Of a stretch of 64,000 bases of DNA, positions 44,277-53,342 are shown piece after piece. Both the position numbers and the translations under genes were made by a program. The number at the start of each line of letters is the position of its first letter. The first letter of the stretch is position 1. The stretch spans positions 1,922,001 through 1,986,000 of the forward strand of contig JAHLMK010000003.1 of the NCBI GenBank assembly GCA_019915135.1, given 5' to 3'. Below the pieces are notes generated by a model. It saw only the letters and a program-made list of their open reading frames with translations, ran no database searches and was not told where the DNA came from. The DNA is from Strobilurus pachycystidiatus. Its lineage: Eukaryota > Basidiomycota > Agaricomycetes > Agaricales > Physalacriaceae.

Positions 44277-45861
44277 ATGACTGAGGATGTATCACAGAGC
44301 AGTCACTTGAGGTTTGTCGGCGCTTTTGCAGGCATAGGCAGTGGTCAGTCACACTTATATAAACCCGGGCTTACCTCCACTTCACCGAGACAACCTAGGT
44401 CTGACAAAGGTGCTTCCTTCTAGCATGGTATTTGTGCAAAAAGAGCTAAAGCGAGTATAGGTTGCTGTCGGTCATGGGTTGGTCTCGTTAGTCCGCCTTC
44501 CAGGTCTAATTCTGCATGTATCAACGTTAACCGACGTCCAAGATATAATCATCTCTGTCTGATTCATATGAATCCAACGTCCCTTCAAGTTTCGATACCG
44601 TCAAGACTAGAGTGCAATGCGCCCCGCCTGGACTCTATAAGGGCGCCTTTGACGTCTTTCGGCAAACTATCAAGAACGAGGTATGTCCAGAGTACACTTA
44701 ATTAAGCTGTCCCGTTGAGCGCCTCTTTTGACCTAGGGATTCTTTGCCCTATACAAAGGTGCTACACCGCCTGCCGTAGGTTGGGCTGCAATCGACTCCG
44801 TGTTAATGGGATCTCTACACAATTATCGGCTATTCCTGTTTCGTATCGGGATGACAGAGTACAACCCGGCCACACACCAACAGCGCCTCACAATTTTAGG
44901 ACACGGCGTCGCCGGACTCTTTGCAGGGTTGACTAGGTAGGCACACACACCCGTTGCTCTCTCAACTTTGACACTCCATGATCGGTTCAGCACTATTCTT
45001 GCAACCCCGATGGAGTTGTTGAAAGGTCGCGTTTTTCTCTCGCCAATACAGTCGATCCTTTCACGAATTGTTTTACGCGTTCCTAGTCAAACTTCAACTT
45101 CAAATGCAAAGATCTGCCTCTGAACGACAGTTCAAGGGACCGATCGACTGTGCCCGTAAAATTGTTCGTATCCAAGGGTATGGCGGCCTTTGGTCTGGTT
45201 TTACGGGAAGTCTCATCTGTCGGGCAAATTTTTTCTGGATGTTCCTGTCCTTTGAGGTGCGGACTCACCGTGGCTCGCATACGGCCTGTCGGTGATCCTA
45301 TGCTCCCCTAGGCATTCATGCGTGGTTTTACCAAATTGCACGGAACGCCATTCGAGGTGACGTTATGTTATTACTGGCTGTGCCCGCACACGTCCGTACG
45401 GAACTGAGCCGCCGTTCTGACACGCCATACAGATAAGCACGGGGACTGCCAACTTCCTTGCTGGCGGGTTCAGCTCCTACGCGTTCTGGATCATGGCCAT
45501 TCCCGCTGATAATGTGAAAAAGTCTGTGCTCTCCGTCACTCTGGCCACACAGAGTTTCTAACCATGACGAAGTCGAATGATGGCCCACCCATATCCACAA
45601 GACCTTCCAACGTCATCGTCTGCAAAATCGTTTACGAGACCGTCATTCGGCTCTGTTGCCAGGCAGATATACGTCCACGAAGGTTACCGTGGCTTCATTC
45701 GTGGGCTTGGCCCTTGTCTCCTTCGGGCCTTCCCTGTCAATGCATCGGCTTTCTTTGTGTATGAGGGTCTGCTTCGAGTCCTTGGAGCCGAAAAGGTATG
45801 TACCATGACTATACATTTTCTAGTCGCGATCCATTCTCATATGTCCTAGACCAGGAACTAG
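44277..45861 (+). CDS. Mitochondrial carrier family transporter with two microexons
   Basis: The start gives MTEDVSQSSHLRFVGAFAG and IGSG. The frame is kept only if two tiny exons are used: 44399-44409 (11 nt) and 44461-44477 (17 nt), giving LTK and VAVGHG, joined to FDTVKTRVQCAPPGLYKGAF at 44590. Later signatures are TPMELLKVKLQLQMQ and IPADNVKNRMMAHP (across introns). Between them are FFALYKGATPPAVGWAAIDS and LWSGFTGSLICRANFFW, and near the end GFIRGLGPCLLRAFPVNA. The last exon reads TRN before the stop 45859-45861. The first SLC25 signature has Gly where Pro is normal (HGFDTVK instead of HPFDTVK). The substrate is unknown. About eight introns. Confidence 0.8.
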
Positions 45862-46272
45862 ACAATGGCGCGCTGTATTACTTATTTGACTAGATTTCAC
45901 TCACCTCTCTCCGTCCCGTCTCAACATTGACACCCACCTCATCGCAAAGCCTAGAGTACATCACCTATATTGATATCACCAGTGGAAATCTGACTGAAAC
46001 GAACCAGTGTTTTGTTGTCCCTTGTTCGTGAGCGGTAGTTTTAGAAGCTCTGAGTCTAAAATGACCACGTTCCGACGGTTCCGTGCTCGAGAACGTTAAT
46101 ATTCCCCCATTCGGAAGCATATGAGGGTCCATGTTATTATAGAATTATGACTATTGCTATGGTACTAAATAAAGGAACAAACAGGGCATCTAATAATGTA
46201 TGTACTTCGTGATCGGAAAAAATGGCAGAGCGGAAAAATCAAGATATGGGCGGCGCGCGGCGGCGACCGCTA
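45862..46272. other. Intergenic between convergent genes
   Basis: 3' flanks of the carrier (plus) and the exonuclease-like gene (minus). Moderately AT-rich with an AATAAA-like AAATAAA near 46166. No gene was seen. Confidence 0.4.
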
Positions 46273-47287
46273 TTAGAGATAGCAACGCGAGAACGAACTT
46301 GGAGGCAGCACACAGGGCCAGCTGCCCTTGGCTATGGACTCTTCCCAGCCTTGTGCGTGTGTGCGATATAGGTCCATCGCGGCGCGTGAGTTCTCCAGCT
46401 ACGGAAGCAAAACACGTGAAAAACGCGTCGGAAGCAAAAGTTGACCGACGCGACTTACGGGATTGAGAAGACCCTCCTGGCACCGGCGACGCATCAACTG
46501 CCACGAAAGCGTCTGGAGGCCGACGAGATGATTAGGTGAACGTAAAGTATTTCTAAAGGGCTGCAAAAGGGACTGTTACTAAGAGGGTATAGCGGCGGGC
46601 ACATCAGTACGTACCTGGTAAAGAGCCACATCCCGGGTGTCAACAGCCGGATGAGGTATGCCCAGAACTGCCAGAGAGGGGTGGATCTTAGTGGACTAGC
46701 TTGGAACGTAGTTCAATCACGTACCTGAAAGGTCATTCCAGATGCTATGTCCTACTAGAACATGTCCCTTGATGAGACCCGCCACAGCCTGCTGCACGGC
46801 GTTGAACGTCATCGCGTTTTCTATTGATAGTGATGTTAGATCGACGATGAGGGAGTGTGTGGACGGGGGAGTGCATACTGGACGATAAGTGGGCCGCCTC
46901 GATGCCGGTTGTTGCGGTGCGGTATTCGGTAACCTAGGACATTAGGTGAGCACAGGGTCGAGGGAGTGGTCGCGAGTGAAAACATACACGCATCGTCGGT
47001 TGCACGTAGGTGTCGAGCACGACATGCCCTTGGTAGTTGATAATGGCCTAAGGACGCGTTAAAAGTCGACGCGAGGATGTTCCGAGGGTCAGACATACAA
47101 TATGTCTGCAACAGGTGTGAGTGAGGCATTCGCGGAAACAGCGGAGGCAACATACGCTAACATTGACGTTGTCCCACCTGAAAGGAAGGAGGTTAGTTGG
47201 ATCTGGGTACGAAATGGCGCCGAGGGTGTCAGTACCTGGACCAACGCCCACACTGACGGTTGAGATGCCTAGAATCTGCTTGGACAT
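46273..47287 (-). CDS. REXO4-like exonuclease-fold protein lacking catalytic residues
   Basis: The start at 47285-47287 gives MSKQILGISTVSVGVGPG. The spliced protein follows the REXO4/ISG20 pattern: GVGPGG, TTSMLAHIAIINYQGHVVLD, TYVQPTMRV, TEYRTATTGIEAAHLSS, AVQQAVAGLIKGHVLVGHSI, WNDLSVLGIPHPAVDTRDVA, LRSPNHLVGLQTLSWQLMRR and LENSRAAMDLYRTHAQGWEE, stop 46273-46275. In active members the first motif is DCEMVGVG; here the aligned residues are STVSVGVG, so both acidic residues are gone. In motif III the usual H....EDA reads LLNPLENS, so the His and Asp are gone too. Only the Asp of GHSIWNDL is left. The protein therefore looks like a non-catalytic relative. Seven or eight introns, one exon probably only 7 nt. 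Confidence 0.75.
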
Positions 47288-49092
47288 GAAGAAAAGATGA
47301 AGCAACGAAGAGGAGAGAAGAGAGCGGGTTGAGGGAGTGAGAGGGAAGGGCGGTAATGTACCTGCTGAAATGACGCGCAGTTTTATGGGCTCTCGCTTGC
47401 GACCAATTTCAATAAAATGATTTACGCGCCTGGCCCAATAACAATGGTGTGACAGCACCATGTTCGGACATGTTATCGCCGTTATTCGTTACAGTGGCGG
47501 TCGCGGGCAAAAAATGACATGTTTTGAACGATAATCAAGGCGGGGCCTGGTCAAGGTTATCGAGTACACTATTCTTTGGGATCGATATCCGTAGGAATCG
47601 CGCGAACCGACGGTGAGGGGGCACTGAACGACGGCGAGCACTTTGGAGAATCTGAGATCTGAAAAAAATTCAGATCCCGGAATTGCGTCCGGCAAAGGGT
47701 AAAACACGATGTACACCGTCACTAGCGCAGCCCAGGATGAGCTAATAAGTTTGTGGTTATCCGGTGAGCCTGCTGCTATCTAACCACTGAATGTTGTTCT
47801 TGTCAAAACTCCGAGTCAAGAGACTGAACATAGAACGAACGCCGGACCAGGAGTCCGCATCTGGTTGATAAGATCACGAAAGGAACGGGACAGTGAAGCA
47901 CACAAATTGTACACGCACCTGCACCACTCATAGCACTGGGTTCGCGCCCTTCAATTATGTCTTCATCATGTAGGTAAACGACGTGACACCCAAGCGCTGA
48001 TCGCTTCCAAGTGTTCGATTTCTGCCTTGTCAATGGCCATCACCCCTTGCGAGCCAACAGGCATCATCGCGTCCCAATTCGGCCACCACGTTTCGCTCTC
48101 CTCCGTGAGTTCGACAGCAAAGACCCCGCCGGCCTGCAGGACATCTGCACTGTCGATCATCAGGCGATCCGTGCTAAGTACGTCTCCCAAGGCTTCCCTC
48201 CGCGTTGTCGGCATATACTCGCCCTACTGAATATAGCACACTGTAGTGGTGCCAGCGTACGCATGACACCGCCCTAGTTGTGGCCATTGACATCTTCTGT
48301 TTGAACACCATTCCAAAGTCCCAAAAGAGGCTTGGACTCGTGGGTCCTTTTCGCCGGCAGCAATGTTGGAAAGACATGGGAGATAGCGTCTCACCCAATC
48401 CCGGTGGCGCTAAGTATGGAGGCGTCAAGGACACTTGAGGCACTGCGGCCCATCAAAGTGCAAGTTCAAGGTTAAGGCAATCCCGGGCTTTGACATTTAA
48501 TTATTCGAAGGTTCTCACGTGATAGAATTCCAGAAACCCTCCCCAAGCTCGAGTGTCAACCGCCAAGGTCTATACATACACAACTCAATTAATGAACGCC
48601 GTGTTACCTTAGTTATGATAGGCAGTGCACGAGAGCACCGGGAGCGGTTGAAGACAATACACTAATCTCAGCCCGAGTTCGGCCCAGCGCGGAGAGCTCT
48701 AGCATAAAAATCTCAAAGCTTGAGCTACTACGCATGGTATCGTGGATCACACAGTTCCACCTCCCGACGACAATTCATTCAATTACACACATATGTCCCA
48801 ACGAAACTCTACGCATTATCGGGCCCCTTCTCCCTCCACCGAGAACCAGCAACGGCCAGCTCACTCGACCCACTCCTAATCATTAAGCTCTGATCCATCC
48901 CAAGACACCAGAGGACCCTCGAGGATTACCATCGCGCTCAGGCTCCGAGTGCGCTAGTAGACCGATATCTCCTTTGACAAAGGTGACCATACGGTATAGC
49001 GCCGAGGGGATTCGTGTGTGGTATGTGGGGGAGCGATGTCAATCACGGACCAACCGCCAAAGGGCCACTGATCTAGAGGCATTGTGGCGTTA
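47288..49092. other. Long intergenic stretch, no secure gene
   Basis: The only notable frame is on the minus strand at 47966-48214, reading LMIDSADVLQAGGVFAVELT and WWPNWDAMMPVGSQGVMAID. It looks protein-like but has no secure start, no clear splice partners and no recognised family; it may be a gene remnant or part of an unresolved gene. The remainder (48450-49090) shows nothing coding. Confidence 0.35.
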
Positions 49093-50655
49093 TTATTCAG
49101 ATTCGGGGCTTCGGGCTGCCGCCAGGCGCGCTTTGGTCCTGGACCAGGACACGTTCTGTTTACCCAAGCGAGGATACAGGGCTCTGTCGCGTCGCATGGT
49201 GGGATTGCGCACTATTGGGGGTTCAGGCGCCACGCTGACCGGTCGCGCCGTGTACGTATCATCTTGGGATAAGCGCTCTGCTATTTGGAGAGACTCTTTA
49301 CGGCCCTCCTTGATGCACAGCTCGACGACACGCCGCCGAATGGCGCCATTCTCCATCTGAGGTCCCCAGCGCAATTTGAACATATCGAGCGTCTGTAGTG
49401 CCAATGTCCCTGAGTTCCTACAACTTCGGAGATGCGAAAAAAGGGCCAGAAGTGTACTCGCATTCGGCGCCAAGACGGGATTGATCGCCAAAAGCGACTG
49501 TAGGATACGTCGGCTCTCGTAAAATCGGCGCACTTTGAGCAGGGTAGAGCCGTGTAGCACGAGCAAGTTGACAATGTCCAGATAGTCTTCCCGCACCGAG
49601 GCCGTCGCCTCGAAGGGAATGCCGGAGAGACACGATTTGGCGAAGAGTAATGCGGCAGAGTGTCGCCCTACCTGGAACGCGGCCTTGATGACAGACGACG
49701 CGACGCGTGGAGGTGTCTGAGAATTGAGTTGGATAGGGCGAACTCGTAACAACGCATCGAAACCTTCGGGGGTCAGGGAGGCGACCGACGAGGACCCATT
49801 TCCCGCGGGTCTGAAGAACTCCATCCAGTAGGTGAGGGGTATATGTCCTGATGTCGAGTCCGAAGCCGACGCTACCATGAGATTCCATGCCTGGGCACGT
49901 AACCCTGTAGCAATGAGCCACCGAATTCGCAGCTTCTTCGTCTTGAAGGTCCCGCGCAACCTCTCTTGCTGCATGTCCTCGAAGAGACGCTCGACACACC
50001 CAAACTCATGATGTCGCAGCGCAACTGAGATGACAAAGTCGTAGGTGTGTGACGAGCGGACGCCGTTGTGTAGAGTGTGGTAATGGATCAGTCGGCTGAA
50101 TTTGGGTATCTTCATCTGCTGGTAGATTTGCTGCAGGTTTCGGAGTAGGATTTCCGGGGTCGTCGCGCGGGGAAGGATGGGAGTATGCAGCGGGTTTATC
50201 GGGACAATTGTGATGGGAGGAATGTCGGGGCGTTCGTCGTCGTCGTACGGCGTTCGCGACTCGTCTGGAACGAGGCCCGGATCGAAAACAGAGTCCTCCT
50301 CGGTCAGACGCTCGGGCGAAAGGTAGGGATCGGCCGCAGATACGTCCTCTCTCTGCCAATGCACGGAAGGAAGCCTTGCACTGGCAGAGGTTCCGGGAAT
50401 GTCATGACGTGTAGAGCTGGAGAATCGGCGTAAAAATGGAGAAGACATGCAGAGAGTGACAGCATACAAATACGCGACTGCCGGTTTGGCTTTTTTCGGT
50501 TTGCGGGGACGACTGGGTGTTCGGGCAATTGAGGAGGAATGACGCGACCATGCCCGTCCGGCAGCCAGCTGCAAAGCCTGCGCGAAAGGAGAGACAGTGT
50601 AGACAGTCGTAGAGCAGGCCAGGGTCTGACGGCTCCGCCAGGCCACGCCGTGCAT
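49093..50655 (-). CDS. Mitochondrial PPR-like protein, single exon
   Basis: An intronless frame of about 520 codons, unusual in this intron-rich window. The ATG at 50653-50655 gives MHGVAWRSRQTLACSTTVY, Arg-rich and acid-poor, followed by RRFSSSTRHDIPG, which suits a mitochondrial presequence; an in-frame ATG further up (50757) is possible but would place extra acidic residues first. The body is helical with weak PPR-like spacing, e.g. TYDFVISVALRHHEFGCVER, LFEDMQQERLRGTFKTKKL, SSVIKAAFQVGRHSAALLFA and LLALFSHLRSCRNSGTLALQ. A role in mitochondrial RNA processing or translation is inferred. Stop 49093-49095. Confidence 0.7.
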   Translation of the reverse strand: MHGVAWRSRQTLACSTTVYTVSPFAQALQLAAGRAWSRHSSSIARTPSRPRKPKKAKPAVAYLYAVTLCMSSPFLRRFSSSTRHDIPGTSASARLPSVHWQREDVSAADPYLSPERLTEEDSVFDPGLVPDESRTPYDDDERPDIPPITIVPINPLHTPILPRATTPEILLRNLQQIYQQMKIPKFSRLIHYHTLHNGVRSSHTYDFVISVALRHHEFGCVERLFEDMQQERLRGTFKTKKLRIRWLIATGLRAQAWNLMVASASDSTSGHIPLTYWMEFFRPAGNGSSSVASLTPEGFDALLRVRPIQLNSQTPPRVASSVIKAAFQVGRHSAALLFAKSCLSGIPFEATASVREDYLDIVNLLVLHGSTLLKVRRFYESRRILQSLLAINPVLAPNASTLLALFSHLRSCRNSGTLALQTLDMFKLRWGPQMENGAIRRRVVELCIKEGRKESLQIAERLSQDDTYTARPVSVAPEPPIVRNPTMRRDRALYPRLGKQNVSWSRTKARLAAARSPESE

Positions 50656-51130
50656 GCATGGGATCTCTAAAGCGGGTGGAAGTACTTGGTACGCCCGACG
50701 CTCGACGCGATTCTTTTCAGAAGCTGCCGCATCACACAGCCAAATAGTATGCGTCATCAATCTTTGTCGATGCGACGCCCAAGTTAAGCTTTGATCAAAG
50801 CTCGGACTGTTACAACTTGCATTTACTCGTCGTGTCTACCGTTACAAATGAGTAAAACTGAAGGAACGATTGATACGCCACTTGGACACGGGCGGCTAAC
50901 TCACTTGTCAACGGGCAGTCTGGAGATCTCGCATGAAGCCACTTTGGGAGCACATCTGCGTCGTAGAGTCATGATTTGATGCCATGGCATGTTGACATAC
51001 CGTCAGATAATGTTGTAAAGATAGAGAGAACTGAATGTATGTATGCAATAACTATGTGGGACAAGCACGAGAGCAATAAAATCCGTAAAAACTTATACCA
51101 TGAATGACAACAACACCGCAAACATCGCAT
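50656..51130. other. Intergenic upstream of the PPR-like gene
   Basis: No extra gene was seen. It contains the promoter of the PPR-like gene and the 3' flank of the STS1 gene. Confidence 0.4.
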
Positions 51131-52394
51131 CTACAAATCCATTCGATGCTGCACGGACCTGCCAACAAGCCACCCAACCTTTGCAACCCACATGTCGCGA
51201 ACCGAGCGCATAGCGGAAGCAGTCTGCGCATCCTTGCATTCCGAAAACTGGTCCAAGCTTCGCTCCCAGCCCGACGCCGTTTCCCTGCCAAACATGCCTC
51301 CTTCTTGGTTGACGATAGTATCTACTTTTGACACCCAGGCCTTCCATTCATCAACAAGACGCGGAAGAAGCATGGGCACCAATAACGACACGGCCAACGG
51401 AGGTTGGTTAATCAGACACGAAGTCACCGCTTCCAGATACGCAAACGTCTCCGTCGGCTGCGACTTTCCGCGGTGCAGAGCGCGTAAGGTTGTGGATTGA
51501 TGGGGGGCAAGGTTCGAGGACTCCGTGGAGGGCATATACGAGAAATAAGGAAGGTAGGACATGACCGCGGCGACAAACTCGGTAGCTTGAGGCCGGATGC
51601 GCGAGAGGATATATTCGTCCCGCATTCCCGGGGTGTGATGCGAGCTCAAGCTGTTGTTTCCTGCAAACGCAGACTTGCCGAAGCTGTTGCTCTGGCCGAA
51701 TGCGCTGACTCTGGATGCGGAGCCAAAGCCAAAGCCGATGGATGAGGAGGATGAGGTCGCGGGTAGGGCGGAATGTGAGTACGGGTAGGCCTCTCGCAGT
51801 TTCTTGACTGATTCTGCAATGGCTTGGAGGGCAATCTGGATCGTGGGGCGCGGAATCAAAGGGAGGATGGTGGTCTTGAGAGAGGGTTGCGCGGAAATGA
51901 GGGACGTTAGGAGGGGTAAGAGGGACTGCGTCGGGAGGCTCGCTGCAAAAGACCAGTCAGATGGTGTTGCCTCGTGAAAGCCGAAACGAGGCCGACTCAC
52001 CTAGCAGAACGCCAATGTCTACATCGTTGTCCTCCGAGTGCGGAGCCTTGTTCTCCTTGGACGTGACCTGAGGCACCTTGGGTGGCTCGTGCTGCCTGGC
52101 TCTCTTGGGAGCTGCACGTTTAGGACGATCTGGGGTAGGGCTGCGATCCATTGCCTCGTCGGCCTGCGACTCTTCCGGCTCATGCCGCCTCTTCTGTGGC
52201 CTCGATGGGGACTGTTGCGGGTGCGAAGAGTTTATCTGGGCGAAGGGAGAGGCCGGCGCGGACACCGTCGGCTGCCACCCAGAGAACATGCCCGACGTCG
52301 GCGCTTGACTCAGCCCGAACCCAAACCCGAAGGCTGTCGGTGCGTGGGTAACGGGACGCGGCTGGAAGTCGATTGGGGAATGGAGGACGTTCAT
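51131..52394 (-). CDS. Nuclear proteasome tethering factor STS1/Cut8
   Basis: Anchors 26S proteasomes at the nucleus. The start at 52392-52394 gives MNVLHSPIDFQPRPVTHAP. A Lys/Arg-rich stretch (PSRPQKRRHEPEESQAD and RPKRAAPKRARQHEPPK) fits nuclear localisation and proteasome binding in the N-terminal tail. One intron (about 51945-52000) joins DNDVDIGVLL to ASLPTQSLLPLLTSLIS, the conserved Cut8 core start. The six-helix core continues TTILPLIPRPTIQIALQAIA, ESVKKLREAYPYS, DEYILSRIRPQATEFVAAVM, SYLPYFSYMPS and CLINQPPLAVSLLVPMLLP, ending SVQHRMDL, stop 51131-51133. Family identity strong. Confidence 0.88.
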
Positions 52395-52759
52395 GAGAGT
52401 GTGGTCGTGGGTGTCGGCAATGAAGATCGTGGTCTTTGCCCAAGGCGGTGATGCGAATCCTCCTCACGTGTTGAGATCTCGTTTGTCAGTGGCTCCGCGA
52501 AAAATTGGAAAAATTGACAATAATTTCACTCTCGAGGGGACCATCCTACAAGCCATTTCCTGCATTTTTCATTGCTCAATGGGACGCTGCTGATCTTTCA
52601 CAATATATTGAGTTATTGGATCATGAATGGATCCGCGCTCGGCAAACACCGTGATAGCCATCATTTGGCCGGCCCTAATGTCACCGGCTTTAAAAAATTT
52701 CAGCCAGCGCCTGTCTCTCACAACACATCCTCCACCAGGTGAGCCCGTTTTCTCTTTTC

Positions 52760-52845
52760 TGCAAAGACGAGAATTACGAATCGCTACTTCGAAGCCTACG
52801 GGCTTATGAATTTTATTCATATACCCAAATTTCTGAGCTCTTCTC
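52760..52845 (+). ncRNA. Putative box C/D snoRNA in intron 1, guide to 25S rRNA (snR40-like)
   Basis: A D box CTGA sits at 52833-52836, directly after a guide TATACCCAAATTT (52820-52832). Its complement, AAATTTGGGTATA, matches for about 12 nt a conserved 25S rRNA segment (AATTTGGGTATAGGGGCG, recalled from yeast). The fifth base before the D box pairs with a uridine that I place at yeast 25S U898, a site assigned to snR40. A C'-like TTATGAA is at 52804-52810; the 5' C box is not clear (perhaps AGACGAG near 52766). Assignment rests mainly on the guide plus D box. Confidence 0.5.
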
Positions 52846-52949
52846 TGTCCGTCATGTACTCGTTCGCTAATACCTCTACCAGATCCTTCTCTCGTCGTCT
52901 TCCCCTGGTCTTCCCCATTCCCGGACCAATATGGTGAGCCTATTTTCTG

Positions 52950-53042
52950 GCAGTCCGAAGTGATGAACAAAATAGAAGTCAAGCCCTGAGCTCGTCTAAA
53001 GGACGAGCGTTGACGAGCTTCCATGCTAATACTGATCCCACC
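52950..53042 (+). ncRNA. Putative box C/D snoRNA in intron 2, guide to 18S rRNA (snR53-like)
   Basis: Perfect C box GTGATGA at 52960-52966 and D box CTGA at 53032-53035; an internal CTGA (52986-52989) can be D' and TTGACGA (53010-53016) a weak C'. The guide before D, CTTCCATGCTAATA (53018-53031), is complementary to the conserved 18S segment ATTAGCATGGAA; the fifth base pairs with the A that I place at yeast A796, the site of snR53. A second stretch right after the C box, CAAAATAGAA (52968-52977), is complementary to TTCTATTTTG, which lies a short way downstream in the same 18S region. No good terminal stem was found by eye. Confidence 0.6.
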
Positions 53043-53342
53043 TCTCTTCGCCTGGTTCTTCTTTGCATCTCATGCTAACTCTCCTCCCCAGATTCCTCTA
53101 TGTATGTCTCAACATCCTCCCTCCCTCCCCTCCATATGATTACTACAATCATTGTCCGACTCGGTGACGACACAACCAAATTTTAAACAATGTCTTCAAC
53201 CAAATGATCCCCTCGTCGCGTCGTTTCTAGTTCCAGTTCTAACCCTCTCCCCAGTGTATTCGATATTATATATTACATCCAATCTATACCAACTAGTCTT
53301 GGGTAACATTAAATATAAAGATGTTTTGTCTGTCCATGCCAG

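Larger units (their letters stand above)
52700..53300 (+). ncRNA. Spliced non-coding host gene for box C/D snoRNAs
   Basis: Between STS1 and the Cas1p-like gene lie consecutive intron-like segments with near-consensus signals but almost no coding potential: intron 1 at 52739-52882 (GTGAGC donor, GCTAAT branch, TACCAG acceptor; 144 nt), exon 52883-52933 (51 nt, pyrimidine-rich), intron 2 at 52934-53091 (GTGAGC donor, GCTAAC branch, CCCCAG acceptor; 158 nt) and possibly intron 3 at 53102-53254 (GTATGT donor, TCTAAC branch, CCCCAG acceptor; 153 nt). These introns are about three times longer than those in neighbouring coding genes. Introns 1 and 2 contain snoRNA-like sequences with rRNA-complementary guides. 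A TTTAAAA stretch at about 52690 may be the core promoter. The transcript ends are unknown. Confidence 0.6.

Noticed and set aside
52569..53024. 151-codon minus-strand frame in the snoRNA host region
   Set aside because: It crosses both intron 1 and the snoRNA of intron 2 on the opposite strand and lacks any protein-like pattern.
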